Counted from the stretch's first letter, positions 27,541 to 38,224 are shown. The stretch is 64,000 nt of DNA from an uncultured Clostridium sp. (GCA_947648215.1 CANSMW010000004.1:56380-120379); one strand, 5' to 3'. A program made the numbers and translations. The notes: generated by a model not told the origin, from the letters alone.

Positions 27541-29922
27541 ATGGCATACAATTTTAAAAATGTAGAACAAAAATGGCAAAATTATTGGGAAGAACATAAA
27601 ACGTTTAAAACTGATGTATGGGATTTTTCAAAACCGAAATTTTATGCATTAGATATGTTCCCTTATCCTTCTCGGACAAGGTCTTCATGTTGGGCATCCA
27701 GAAGGTTATACGGCAACCGATATTGTTTCAAGAATGAAACGAATGCAAGGATATAATGTCCTTCACCCAATGGGATGGGATGCGTTTGGTCTTCCTGCAG
27801 AACAATATGCCATAAAAACGGGAAAACACCCTTCCCGGTTTTACTTTGGCGAATATTGAAACCTTTAAAAGACAACTTAAAATGCTTGGTTTTTCGTTTG
27901 ATTGGGATAGAGAAGTTTCAACAGCAGACCCAAATTATTATAAATGGACACAGTGGATTTTTAAAAAATTATATGAAGATGGGCTAGCAAAGTTAGTAGA
28001 AATGCCTGTGAATTGGTGTGAAGAATTAGGTACGGTTCTTGCCAATGATGAAGTGATTAATGGCAAAAGTGAACGACGGTGGTTATCCTGTGGTTCGTAA
28101 GAACATGAAACAATGGGTATTGGATATTCCAAAATACGCGGAAAGTTTGCTAGATGGTTTAGATGATTTAGATTGGCCAGAATCTACCAAAGAAATTCAA
28201 CGAAACTGGATTGGAAAATCGGTTGGTGCGGAAGTTACTTTTGAAGTAGCAAATACTAATGGACTTCACTTTACCGTATTTACCACAAGACCAGATACCT
28301 TATTTGGTGCTACTTATTGTGTATTAGCACCAGAACATGAACTTGTAAAAGCCATTACGACAAAAGAGCAATCTAATGCCATTCATGAATATATTACACT
28401 TGCTGCTTCCAAATCGGACTTAGAGCGAACCGAATTAAGTAAAGAAAAAACGGGAGTATTTACTGGTAGTTATGCAATAAACCCTGTTAGTGGTAAACAA
28501 ATTCCAATTTGGATTTCCGATTATGTATTAGCAACCTATGGTACAGGTGCCATTATGTCGGTTCCAGCCCACGACCAAAGAGATTATGAATTCGCTTCTA
28601 AATTTGGATTAGAGATTATCCCTGTTTTAGAAGGTGGTGACATTACCAAAGAAGCTTTTGTAGAAGACGGGGTTCATATTAATTCTGATTTCTTAAACGG
28701 ACTTAATAAAGAAGATGCCATTTGTAGCATGCTTACTTGGCTTGAGGAACATCATATTGGTACCAAAAAAGTAAATTATAAATTACGTGAATGGATTTTT
28801 GCAAGACAACGTTATTGGGGAGAACCAATTCCAATTATTCATTTTGAAGATGGCATGAAAGTATTAGAAGATAGCGAATTACCTCTTGTTTTACCAGAAC
28901 TAGAAGATTACAGCCCATCTAAAACAGGAGCTTCTCCACTTGAAAAAGCAACCGATTGGGTAAATGTTTCAAATGGAAAAAGAGAAACCTCTACCATGCC
29001 AGGTTCTGCTGGTTCTAGCTGGTATTTCTTACGCTATATTGACCCACATAACGACCAAGAACTTGCCGATTCTGAATTAATCAAACACTGGATGCCAGTC
29101 GATTTATATATGGGAGGTCCAGAACATGCAGTAGGTCACTTACTATATTCAAGATTTTGGAACCAGTATTTGTATCACAAAGGCATTGTGAGTCAAAAAG
29201 AACCATTTTATAAACTTCGTCATCAGGGTATGATTTTAGGTTCAAACGGAGAAAAAATGAGCAAATCCAAAGGCAATGTAGTTAATCCAGATGATATGGT
29301 TAAAAACTATGGTGCAGATGCACTACGTCTTTATGAAATGTTTATGGGACCAATTGATGCTGCCAAACCATGGGATCCAAATGGAATCGAAGGTTCGAAA
29401 AAATTTATCGACCGTGTATGGAGATTATATGCCGAATCCGATAAAATACAAGAAAAAGAAAATTCCGAATTAGAACGTGTTTATCATTATACCGTAAAAA
29501 AAGTAACACATGACTATGAAAATATGGAATTCAACACTGCGATTAGTCAAATGATGATTTTTATCAATAGCTGTTACAAAGTAGAGGTTGTTCCAAAAGC
29601 CTACGCCCTTGGCTTTTTACAATTACTAAACCCGGTAGCACCACATATTACCGAAGAATTATGGGAGTTTCTTGGAAACACCACTTCCATTGCCTACTCT
29701 ACTTGGCCAACCTATGAAGAAGACAAAATAAAAGAAGATACCTTCAATCTTCCTATCCAAGTAAATGGAAAATTACGCGGAAATGTGGATGTTAGGATGA
29801 ATTTACCTGAAGAAGAAATAAAAGAAATTGCTCACAAAACCGTCTCTTCATATTTAGAAGGAAAAACTATTGTAAAAGAAATCTATGTAACCAATAAGAT
29901 TTATAATATTGTTGTAAAATAG
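27541..29922 (+). CDS. leuS: leucyl-tRNA synthetase, needs three +1 shifts at CGG codons
   Basis: Essential class I synthetase, 792 aa after restoration, which is normal. It starts [20 protein letters not shown] behind GGATGG. Three in-frame CGG codons break it: 27673 (after FPYPS; the shift gives [12 protein letters not shown], the HIGH motif), 27836 (after GKHPS; gives [10 protein letters not shown]) and 28077 (after NGKSER; gives GGYPV). The CP1 editing domain ([12 protein letters not shown]) and [12 protein letters not shown] follow in the last frame, then the anticodon-binding helices. Each shift restores a conserved glycine. No other synthetase for Leu is visible, so a broken leuS would be lethal. 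No other in-frame CGG occurs in the gene. Confidence 0.93.
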
Positions 29923-29929
29923 CTAAGAA

Positions 29930-29964
29930 AAATCCCGAAACCACACATGGTTTCGGGATTTTTT
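29930..29964 (+). terminator. leuS terminator
   Basis: AATCCCGAAACCA and TGGTTTCGGGATT flank a short loop and are followed by TTTTT. Confidence 0.85.
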
Positions 29965-29975
29965 AGAAAAACTAA

Positions 29976-30908
29976 CTAACCGTTTTTCTTTGTTTGAAAC
30001 TTTTCATTCTGTAGCTTAATTTGCTTGTTAATTAACTCCTTTACTTTGGGATGGTTCAGTGTCATCGGCATACTTGCATATACAGTTTCTATTTTAGAAA
30101 CAGCAAATGTCGGAAGTTGTGTCTTGTAAGACAAAAAGGCATTGGACCGATAACCCGTATTATCAGGTTGGTTTTCTCTAATCGCCTTTTCCATAATTGG
30201 ACATACTAGCCAAAAGAAAAAGTTCGCTGGGTGCCAGAATTCTTTGGCTGTGTGTTTTACTCTTTTTCGGTCAAGAGAAGAAATAACGACACTAACTTGC
30301 TCTGGTCTCACGCCTGAATAATCTGCCTTTTCTAAATATGATGAACCCACACTAATATCCTCATCTACAATATGTTCTGTTAAAAACTTACCTACCAACG
30401 GATATATCCATCTTAAGTATCTTCTCATAACAGACGGCATGGTTGTGAGGGTTCCTTCAAATATAGGACAGATAGCATCAACTAGTACATTCGGTCCATA
30501 TTTAGCATGGTTTAACATCATCGTAGCCGATTTTGTAAAACCTACTAAAATAACACTTTGTAAAGCTAATCTCTGTTCTAGTACCTCCATTAACTCCTTT
30601 TGAGCTTTCTCTAGCCCTTCACACCCAAAAAATTCCGGATGCTTTTTCAGTAATTTTTTTACTCTATGCCTTTTCGGTGCAGATTTTTCGGGATTACTTA
30701 GCTTATAATACAAGCCAAATACCCATGCATTTGGAAAATCTTCATCTACTGCTTTTGAAAACGGGTCCGCTAATGACCAACCATTGTTAATAATTAAACA
30801 GGTTTCATTTGTTCTCCCCTTTCTATGCAGTATTAGAATAAAATTCCGCCCATTATACCAAAGTGCTCCTTTGTGTAATAGGTCATAGCATTTCTTTGCT
30901 TCAAACAT
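29976..30908 (-). CDS. unrecognised protein with in-frame arginine CGG codons (foreign-looking)
   Basis: A 310-aa soluble protein. Its pattern (LIINNGWSLADPF near residue 40; QSVILVGFTKSATMML near 140) hints at an alpha/beta-hydrolase-like or Rossmann-like core, but I do not recognise the family. Two CGG codons are in frame and read as Arg (30846, NGRNF; 30147, GYRSNA); shifting at either gives an unrelated sequence. It therefore differs from the core genes around it and shares this trait with the hydrolase island at 14306-16037. I infer horizontal transfer. The gene is isolated on the minus strand between leuS and a putative metallopeptidase gene. Confidence 0.65.
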   Translation of the reverse strand: MFEAKKCYDLLHKGALWYNGRNFILILHRKGRTNETCLIINNGWSLADPFSKAVDEDFPNAWVFGLYYKLSNPEKSAPKRHRVKKLLKKHPEFFGCEGLEKAQKELMEVLEQRLALQSVILVGFTKSATMMLNHAKYGPNVLVDAICPIFEGTLTTMPSVMRRYLRWIYPLVGKFLTEHIVDEDISVGSSYLEKADYSGVRPEQVSVVISSLDRKRVKHTAKEFWHPANFFFWLVCPIMEKAIRENQPDNTGYRSNAFLSYKTQLPTFAVSKIETVYASMPMTLNHPKVKELINKQIKLQNEKFQTKKNG

Positions 30909-31064
30909 AATTTAAACCTCCTTTTTCGTGATTGCAATCATTATATCATGTATACATAAATTTATCAATGTTTTTATTTGTTTAACGCAAGGTGATTTCT
31001 TTGTGTCACAAAAAAGTAATATATTCTTAACCTTTCCGAAATACATTTTTTTAATAAACTGTTG

Positions 31065-31070
31065 TATAAT
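31065..31070 (+). promoter_or_regulatory. putative -10 element
   Basis: TATAAT, 29 bp upstream of the start of the 368-aa protein gene. Confidence 0.4.
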
Positions 31071-31099
31071 AAAAGTATTCGTTACAAAGGAGAAAATAA

Positions 31100-32206
31100 A
31101 TGAACATTGACCAAGAACTAAAAAAGGAAGGAATTGAAGTTATTCGTACTTTAGACAGACTTTCCATCAATTCTATTGCAAAATCGGTTGCCGATAAATT
31201 AGAAAGAGCATTTCCAGAGCAAAATTTAAGTGCTAAAGATTTATTTATGAAATTATCTCGAATTAATATGTATGTTGCAAAAATGCCAGATTCACTATCT
31301 AGTGCCAAATACTATTATAAAAATCATTCCATCTATTTTAATGAAAACACCAACTTAACTCATGTGGATGTATGTGCCATTCATGAGTGTATTCATGCTT
31401 TACAAGAATATCGTGATGAAAAGGGGAATTTACTTCGTCTTGGATTTTGCAATTTTACTAGTAGTAGTCTTCCTGGTATGGCACTAAATGAAGCAGCAGT
31501 TCAACTAATGAGTTCTTATGCCATGGAAGCCAATTTAGATACAGTAAAATATTTCGATATTACACTTCCTACTTACAGCCCTTCTCATTATGCTTTGGAA
31601 TGTACACTACTTACACAAATGGCATATGTAACTGGTAATTATGACTTATTTAATAGTACATTATATAGTAATGATTTATTTATGGATAAATTTATTTTAT
31701 TGACCAATAAAAGTACCTTTTATAGTATTCAAACAAATCTCGATAAATTAATGGATTTAGAAGATAATTTAAGTTTCCAAACTTCACTACTTGCTGATAT
31801 TGATGAGGCTTCCAAAAACATCGAGAAAATTACCAATAAGATTGCAAAACTTCGTATGCAAATTCAAACTCTATTTTTAAATACACAAAATTTGATATTA
31901 ACCAGTTATTTTGATAAAAAATTCCATGCTATTTCCACTTTGGTGCAAATGGAAGATTACCGAAAAAAATTATATGATTTTAAAGATTATGTTGGAACAA
32001 CTGATGCTTATTCTTTTTATAATGATTACTATGTTAAAAAAATGGCGGATTTAGATTGGAAACGAATTGAAATTCAAAACCAAGATTCTAGTATTCCAGC
32101 TTCTTTATCCTTAGTACCAAAAAAACAAGGATTGCTTGCCAGATTATTTAGCAAATTAAAGAAATTATTTGGTTTATCTGATGAATATACTAGAATAAAA
32201 GTATAA
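31100..32206 (+). CDS. putative zinc metallopeptidase-like protein
   Basis: A 368-aa protein with HECIHALQEYRDEKG near residue 97, an HExxH-type motif, and a downstream acidic residue in LNEAAVQLMSSYAME near residue 133, which together suggest a gluzincin-like site. The second half is helical and includes a coiled-coil-like stretch (about 225-260; EASKNIEKITNKIAKLRMQI) and a basic C-terminal tail. No signal peptide is seen. I do not know the family. Codon use is host-like, and no in-frame CGG is present. Confidence 0.6.
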   Translation: MNIDQELKKEGIEVIRTLDRLSINSIAKSVADKLERAFPEQNLSAKDLFMKLSRINMYVAKMPDSLSSAKYYYKNHSIYFNENTNLTHVDVCAIHECIHALQEYRDEKGNLLRLGFCNFTSSSLPGMALNEAAVQLMSSYAMEANLDTVKYFDITLPTYSPSHYALECTLLTQMAYVTGNYDLFNSTLYSNDLFMDKFILLTNKSTFYSIQTNLDKLMDLEDNLSFQTSLLADIDEASKNIEKITNKIAKLRMQIQTLFLNTQNLILTSYFDKKFHAISTLVQMEDYRKKLYDFKDYVGTTDAYSFYNDYYVKKMADLDWKRIEIQNQDSSIPASLSLVPKKQGLLARLFSKLKKLFGLSDEYTRIKV

Positions 32207-32220
32207 CTCTCTTTAAAATT

Positions 32221-32247
32221 GTAGAGTGTCTAAAATAGACACTCTAC
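32221..32247. terminator. bidirectional terminator between convergent genes
   Basis: GTAGAGTGTC and GACACTCTAC form a perfect 10-bp stem with loop TAAAATA, between the stop of the metallopeptidase-like gene and the recD2 stop. Confidence 0.75.
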
Positions 32248-34461
32248 GATTTCAATTTATATAATAGACCTGTGTTTCTCTTCTTGGTGTCTGCATTTTG
32301 TATCATAAATTGAATGATTTTGTCTTGGCTAATTAAAATTAGCAATTTTTTTGCTCTTGTTAATCCTGTATAGAGTAAATTTCTTGTTAGTAGCATACTA
32401 GAGGATGATGGTACTACCATAATAACAACATCAAATTCACTTCCGTTGTGCTTTGTGTATGGTAATGGCATAGGCATGTTCAATTTGGTCTAAATCGGAA
32501 AAGGCATACCATGCTTCCTTATCATCATCAAATCGAATTTTTACTTGTTTTTCCACTTCATCTATTTTTTCAATTATCCCCATTTCTCCATTAAATACAC
32601 CACTTCCATATTCGTATTCTGGTTCTTTTCTTTCCCAGTAAATATCATAGTTATTTCGAATTTGCATAATTTTGTCTTGTTCTCTAAAAATAACGCCCAT
32701 ACTATGTTTTTCGCTTTTGAATTCAGAGGGTGGGTTGAGGGTTTCTTGTAACACTCGGTTTAATTCTTTTGTACCTAACTCTCCTTTTTTGGTTGGAGAT
32801 AATACTTGAATGTGTTCAAAAAAATCATAGTCTCCGAATTTGGATAATCGGTTACTGCTTAAGGATACCACTTGATATACCATTTCTTCCCCGTGTGTTT
32901 GAGCGAATGTAGAAAAAGTCTTCTTTCGAGTCCATTTCGTTTGCTTCCTCTTTGGTTAAAAAAACTTGTCCTTCGTTTACTCTATGCGCATTTACAATAA
33001 TCTTACTTTTTGCGGCTTGCCTAAAAATAGTATCTAAGTGGATGGTAGCAATAGCTCCAGAATCAATAATATCCTTTAAGATAGTTCCCGGTCCTACTGA
33101 TGGTAATTGGTCTGCATCTCCTACCATAATTAGTTTGGTTCCTTTGTAAATTGCTTTTACTAGATAATTCATTAAAAACACATCTACCATGGAAACTTCG
33201 TCTACAATAATCACATCGGCATCAATTGGCGTAATTTCTGCTTTTAGGCTATTTTTCATGCTTTCCTCTTCTATTTTTCCAATTTCTAATAAACGATGTA
33301 AGGTTTTAGCTTCTTTCCCTGTTGCCTCGGTCATACGTTTAGCGGCTCTGCCTGTTGGGGCACATAGTACTACCTTTTTGTCCTTTTCCTCATAAATGTC
33401 GATTATGCTTTTGATTACTGTCGTTTTTCCCGTTCCCGGTCCTCCTGTGATAACACAAACATTTTCTTTGTTTACCATTTCTAGTGCTTCTTTTTGTTTT
33501 TCGGATAATTCGATGCTTGAATTTTGTTCTAATTTCTTTAATTCTTGTCCAAATTTTTTCATTTCTTTTATATTATCGGCATCACGTAAACCAATTAATT
33601 TTTCTGCAATGGTCTGTTCTGCTAAATAATATGGGTATAAGTATATCGCATCAAAGTCTTCTCTATGTTCGATTACAATTTCTTTTTTTACATTTAGATT
33701 AATCAAACTATTTTCAATATGCTCTTCTTCTACTTGCAATAAATCTTTTACAAATTGTACTAATTTTTCTTTTTGTACACAAGTATGTCCGGTTATATCC
33801 GAATACGAATTAAACTGTATTTTATTCCACTTTCAATTCGCTTTTCATTGTCATAGCCAATTCCAATATCCATCGCCATTTTATCAATTTGCTTAAAATC
33901 GACGCCTCTTGCTAGGTCCACTAATATGTAAGGGTTATCTTCAATTTCCTGGATAGCATTGGCTCCTAAGCTTTGGTAAATCTTTTTGGCATTTTGTGGA
34001 CCAATTCCAAATCGCTCTAAATAACCAACAATTTGCCATAGTTCCCAATTTTCGTTAAAATCTTCTGCCATGATTAATGCTTTTTCTTTGTTAATTCCTT
34101 TGATACTAGCTAATTTTTCTGGTTCATATTGGAAAATGTGAATGGTTTCCTCTCCAAACGTATTTACAATTTTCTTTGCTGTTGCAGGTCCAATTCCTCG
34201 AATGTTTCCATTTGACAAATATTGTTCCAGTGCTTCTAGGGTTTGTGGCATTAGTTTTTCAAAAGTATCTATTTTAAATTGTTCCCCATAGTCCTTATGG
34301 GTCACATATTTTCCAATTAATTTTAGGGTATCTCCGGAATGAATAAAAGGAAGATAACCAACAACGGTAATTTCTTCTTCATCGGTTTCAAAGGTTGCAA
34401 TGGTATAGCTATTTACTTCGTTTTGATAAATGATATCATTTAATCTTCCTTGAATTTCCAT
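32244..34461 (-). CDS. recD2: RecD2-type helicase, needs four +1 shifts at CGG codons
   Basis: 5'-3' DNA helicase of the RecD-like family found without RecBC. Four in-frame CGG codons interrupt it: 33799 and 33789 (10 bases apart; the double shift gives Ile-Gly-Tyr-Asn-Gly-His-Thr-Cys), 32891 (gives Thr-Gly-Glu-Glu-Met) and 32443 (gives KAQGSEFDVV, where the Gly-Ser belongs to a conserved helicase motif). The N-terminal helix-hairpin-helix repeats (IRGIGPATAKKIV) precede the helicase core with Walker A GGPGTGKTTVIK. The restored 737 aa is the usual length. The reading frame passes through all three phases and returns to the first plus one; only CGG sites can do this. Confidence 0.9.
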
Positions 34462-34506
34462 TTTGCTTTTTCCTTTCTTTTTAATACCTTCCTACTATAT
34501 CACAAG

Positions 34507-34541
34507 AAAAAAAATAGTACAATTGTTTTTGTACTATTTTT
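34507..34541. terminator. gerW terminator
   Basis: AAAAATAGTACAA and TTGTACTATTTTT form a 13-bp stem with A and T runs, between the recD2 start and the gerW stop. Confidence 0.75.
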
Positions 34542-34566
34542 CTTATTTTATTGTTACTGTTTTCGG

Positions 34567-35199
34567 TTATTCGTCCTCATAACGGTCGAAGTCTTCGTAT
34601 TCGATTTGGATGGGTTGGGTTTCATTTTGTGGTTCTTCATATTCGTATTCATATACAATATTTTGAGGTGGTGTATTTCTTTTTGGTCTTGTTTTTGGTA
34701 TAACATTTTCCTTATTTTCTTCTTTTTTTGCCTCTTCTCGTTTTTGCCTAATTTCTTCTTGCCTTACTTTATTTTTTTCTTCCTTTTTATCTTGCATCAT
34801 TTTATTCATTAAGTTATTTGCCTTTTCCATAAAGTCTGGTAAATAGTCTAATACACGGTCAATGGAAGAACCATGTTCTACTGGTAATAATTTTACACCA
34901 CTTCCTTGAATCACCAAAAATGCCACTGGGTTAATATTAACTCCTGCTCCAGAACCTCCACCAAATGGTAAGTTATATTGAATTTCTTCATCTCTGTCTT
35001 TTTTTGAATATTCTCCTATGGTTTCTCCTTTAAATTCACTTCCTCCTGCGGCAAACCCAAAGCATACTTTGGAAATGGGAATAATGACAACATTGTTTGA
35101 GGTTTCAATTGGCTCTCCGATAATGGTATTAACATCTACCATATCTTTAATATTGTTCATAGCTGTAGTCATAAGACCTTCGATTGGATGTTCGCTCAT
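34567..35199 (-). CDS. ytfJ: GerW/YtfJ-family sporulation protein
   Basis: Spore germination-linked protein of the YtfJ family. Residues 1-120 carry the conserved part: EHPIEGLMTTAMNNIKDMVDVNTIIGEP, SKVCFGFAAGGSEF and the glycine-rich LPFGGGSGAGVNINPVAFLV. The C-terminal 90 residues are a charged low-complexity tail particular to this organism. It lies directly downstream of a DUF2953 protein, the same order as ytfI-ytfJ in Bacillus, which supports the call. The two genes overlap by 53 bp without any CGG, so that overlap is ordinary. Confidence 0.88.
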   Translation of the reverse strand: MSEHPIEGLMTTAMNNIKDMVDVNTIIGEPIETSNNVVIIPISKVCFGFAAGGSEFKGETIGEYSKKDRDEEIQYNLPFGGGSGAGVNINPVAFLVIQGSGVKLLPVEHGSSIDRVLDYLPDFMEKANNLMNKMMQDKKEEKNKVRQEEIRQKREEAKKEENKENVIPKTRPKRNTPPQNIVYEYEYEEPQNETQPIQIEYEDFDRYEDE

Positions 35200-35797
35200 G
35201 TTTTTGTTTCTCCTTTCTTTTTCTTACTAAAGTAAAAATTATACCAATAATATGTACCATTTTTACCTGAATTATACAATTTGCGTTTAAGTTTATGATA
35301 TTTTTGTTTTGATAAACTGGTATCATTTTATATTCATATTTTTCTTCTTGGTATTTCTTAATTACCCTAGCAATGGCAATTCCTAATATACTCGATAAAA
35401 ATGCAATCATGGCAGAGGTTATTAATACATCTTTTGTTCCCAGTTCTAATACAAAATGAAATTCTTCTAGGTTTATTTTTAATCTTTTTATAATCTCTAT
35501 TTGCTCTTTTTTATCTGGTAAATCTTGTTTCATTTGCTTGAAATCCATTTCTTGCATTTTTTCTTTTACTTTGAATTTTCGTATCATTCTTGCCACTCTA
35601 TCTGGATCAATTCTTAGTTTTATGATTTTTATCATACCAAACAAAGATAGTTCCAAGAAAACGAGATAATCCCATTTCATTTTTTTTAGGTTTTGATTTG
35701 AAAAATATAGTTTCTGTATTTGAATATTTAGTGTGCTAAAAATAATACTTACTATTGCAAGCATTACAAATATCAATGTAAAAAAAACGATTATCAT
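35147..35797 (-). CDS. DUF2953 membrane protein (YtfI-like)
   Basis: A 216-aa protein with an N-terminal helix (residues 1-22), a second hydrophobic segment near 45-57, and a helix near 125-142 (VLITSAMIAFLSSILGIAIA), with the family's ELGTKDVLITSAM region. The C-terminus extends 17 codons into ytfJ in another frame. Members are found next to ytfJ in spore formers; the molecular role is not known. Confidence 0.75.
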   Translation of the reverse strand: MIIVFFTLIFVMLAIVSIIFSTLNIQIQKLYFSNQNLKKMKWDYLVFLELSLFGMIKIIKLRIDPDRVARMIRKFKVKEKMQEMDFKQMKQDLPDKKEQIEIIKRLKINLEEFHFVLELGTKDVLITSAMIAFLSSILGIAIARVIKKYQEEKYEYKMIPVYQNKNIINLNANCIIQVKMVHIIGIIFTLVRKRKEKQKHERTSNRRSYDYSYEQY

Positions 35798-36006
35798 AAG
35801 TTCACCTTCTTATAATAATAGTTTTTCCATATTTTTCATGTTTATTCTTTATTGTCATAATTAATTTTTATGACCAATAATCTACAAATTTATGACCTCT
35901 TCCTATAAATTCTAAAATAAAAATAGAGAAACTTTAAACAGTTTCTAAAGATTAATTCCTGTTTTAAATTTTCTCTATCTATATAGAATTTTTTATGTTA
36001 ACTCTG

Positions 36007-36345
36007 TTAATTAGATGCCCACCTTACTATTTTAATATCTTTGTATTTGTTTAAAACTTCCCTATATTTTTGGTATTCTTCATCCCACAATATACTTGGA
36101 ACTTTATCAAATGCTTCAAATACTCGCTCGGCTTCTGTTAAGAAAATTACTTGCTCTTGTGGTGTCAATATTTTCTCTTTTTTAGTAAACATATATAGCT
36201 CATCTAATAATTGATTTGCTTGAATAAATGACCAAAAATCCTTTACTTGTATTCCTGCCACTTTGATTTGTATAATTGAAAAAGCAATTAAGGAAACAAT
36301 CACAAAAACTAAAATATATATAATGGTTGTTAGCATTAAAATCAC
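36007..36345 (-). CDS. hypothetical membrane-anchored protein
   Basis: A 112-aa protein with one N-terminal transmembrane helix (TIIYILVFVIVSLIAFSII) and a soluble helical remainder. Unrecognised. The 35798-36006 interval upstream of ytfI holds no gene, only AT-rich sequence with an imperfect inverted repeat near 35925-35985. Confidence 0.55.
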   Translation of the reverse strand: MILMLTTIIYILVFVIVSLIAFSIIQIKVAGIQVKDFWSFIQANQLLDELYMFTKKEKILTPQEQVIFLTEAERVFEAFDKVPSILWDEEYQKYREVLNKYKDIKIVRWASN

Positions 36346-36504
36346 CTTCTTTTGAAACTTTTGTTACATTCTCTTTTGCCTCTTACATTAGTATTATAAC
36401 ATAAAATTACAAAAAATGCAAATTATTCATTTTTTGACATCTAGTATTTGTACAATTAACTAAAAAACTATATTAGAGTTATATCTATTTTCTCTATTGT
36501 GTGG

Positions 36505-36510
36505 TATAAT
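36505..36510 (+). promoter_or_regulatory. putative -10 element of the cation transporter gene
   Basis: TATAAT, 33 bp upstream of the start codon in an otherwise empty 198-bp gap. Confidence 0.4.
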
Positions 36511-36543
36511 TATTTTCATATTTAATAACTGGAGTGTGATTCT

Positions 36544-37401
36544 ATGAATCGATACACTAGCACTAAAAAAGCTGGAATATTTGGAATGTTTGGAAATATT
36601 TTTTTACTTATTATTAAGGGAATCGTTGGATTTGCTAGTCATAGTCAAGCAATGATAGCAGATGCTGCTAATAGTGCAAGCGATATCTTTGCTTCTTTAA
36701 TGACTTTTATTGGTAATCGCATTGCCAGTGAACCTGGTGATAAGTCCCATAATTTTGGTCATGGAAAAGCTGAATACATCTTTTCTTTATTTATCAGTAT
36801 TTCGATGATTTTTGTTGCCGCTAAGTTACTATACGATTCGACTATTTCACTAATTTATAGAGATACTCTCATTTTTTCATGGTTTTTAGTGGTTGTTTGT
36901 ATCGCAACTATCATCGTGAAATTATTTTTATTTTTATATACCTATCGTTTGTCTCAAAAATATAATAATATACTGTTAGAAGCTAATATGAAAGACCATC
37001 GAAATGATTGTATTGTCACCACTTTTACTCTTATCTCTATTTTACTTAGCTTGATTCATATTTATTGGTTTGATGGTATCGTTGGAATTGGTATTTCCAT
37101 TTGGATTTGTTACACTGGAGTTAAAATTTTTGTAGAGAGTTACAATGTGTTAATGGATATTTCGATAGATACCAATACTGAAAAAATGATTTTGGAATTA
37201 GCTCATAGTTATAAGGACATAAAAAAGTTAGATGATATCTCTTCTACTCCTGTTGGTTATCAATATATCATTGTATTAACTATCTATGTAGATGGCAATA
37301 TGTCTACCTTCCATAGTCATTTTCTAGCAGATTCTTTAGAACAAGACATTAGTAATTTAGATAAGGTTTACAAGACTATCATTCATGTAAACCCTATATA
37401 A
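36544..37401 (+). CDS. cation diffusion facilitator (CDF) transporter
   Basis: Efflux transporter for divalent metals such as Zn, Mn or Fe, in exchange for protons. The family features are clear: helix 2 carries ADAANSASDIFASLMTFIG (zinc-site Asp/Asn), the loop has HNFGHGKAEYIFSLF, and helix 5 carries KDHRNDCIVT, with the D-x2-H-type metal ligands. There are six hydrophobic helices, then a short cytoplasmic domain (about residues 205-285). The 285-aa length is normal. pflA begins 20 bp downstream on the same strand, possibly cotranscribed. Confidence 0.88.
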   Translation: MNRYTSTKKAGIFGMFGNIFLLIIKGIVGFASHSQAMIADAANSASDIFASLMTFIGNRIASEPGDKSHNFGHGKAEYIFSLFISISMIFVAAKLLYDSTISLIYRDTLIFSWFLVVVCIATIIVKLFLFLYTYRLSQKYNNILLEANMKDHRNDCIVTTFTLISILLSLIHIYWFDGIVGIGISIWICYTGVKIFVESYNVLMDISIDTNTEKMILELAHSYKDIKKLDDISSTPVGYQYIIVLTIYVDGNMSTFHSHFLADSLEQDISNLDKVYKTIIHVNPI

Positions 37402-37420
37402 TAAAGGAGATAATATATTT

Positions 37421-38158
37421 ATGAAACAATTTGATAATACCTGTATGGCACGAATACATTCGGTGGAAACCATGGGGACGGTAGATGGGCCTCGGGCTTC
37501 GTTTTGTTGTGTTTTTTCAAGGGTGCCACCTTCGTTGTAAATATTGCCATAATCGTGATACTTGGGATGGTAACTTACGGAGAGGTCGTGGCTCTTGATG
37601 ATTTGGTGGAACAAATAAAGCACTATTTAAACTATTTTCGTGCTTCTGGTGGTGGTGTTACCCTTTCTGGTGGAGAACCCTTATTGCAACCAGATTTTGT
37701 GCTTGCTTTATTAAAAGAATTAAAAAAATGCCATATCCATGTGGCAATTGATACCTCACGGTATGGTTCCGTTTACTGAAAAAATAGAAGAAATTATCCA
37801 CTTAACTGACCTTTTCTTACTAGATATTAAACACATTCATCCCGAAAAGTGCAAAAATCTAGTCAGCTTTTCGAACGAAAAAGAGCTTGCTTTTGCCAAA
37901 AAATTAAGTGATATGGGAAAACCCATGTGGATTCGACAAGTCATTATTCCTAGCATTACGGATAACGAAGAAGATTTAAAAATGTTAAAGGATTTTCTTT
38001 CTTCTTTAAAAACCGTCGAAAAAGTAGAACTTCTAAAATATCATAACATGGGAAAATTCAAATGGGACAACTTAGGAGTACCCTATGAACTAGAAAACAT
38101 CCCTCCTGCTACTGAGGAAGATATTGTAAGGGCAAAAAAAATTCTTGGAATTAAATAA
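37421..38158 (+). CDS. pflA: pyruvate formate-lyase-activating enzyme, needs three +1 shifts at CGG
   Basis: Radical-SAM enzyme that installs the glycyl radical on pyruvate formate-lyase. The start is the ATG at 37421 behind AAAGGAGA. In-frame CGG occurs at 37493 (after VDGP; the shift gives [20 protein letters not shown], with the CxxxCxxC cluster motif), 37578 (after DGNL; gives [10 protein letters not shown]) and 37759 (after IDTS; gives [11 protein letters not shown]). [16 protein letters not shown] lies in the third frame. The restored length of 244 aa is normal. Without the first shift the iron-sulfur motif is lost, so an anaerobe relying on formate metabolism would need it. Confidence 0.92.
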
Positions 38159-38212
38159 GAACCAAACCCACCACACATGTAAAGCCTGTGCGGTGAGTTT
38201 ATTTCTTATATT
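38156..38212 (+). terminator. hairpin after pflA
   Basis: AACCCACC-ACACATG pairs imperfectly with CCTGTGC-GGTGAGTT, beginning AAGAACC like the ends of the MITE-type repeats. It probably ends the pflA transcript. Confidence 0.5.
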
Positions 38213-38224
38213 TTGTTCACTCTT

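Noticed and set aside
35147..35199. Frameshift between the DUF2953 gene and ytfJ
   Set aside because: The 53-bp overlap contains no CGG, and both proteins have plausible ends; an ordinary overlap.
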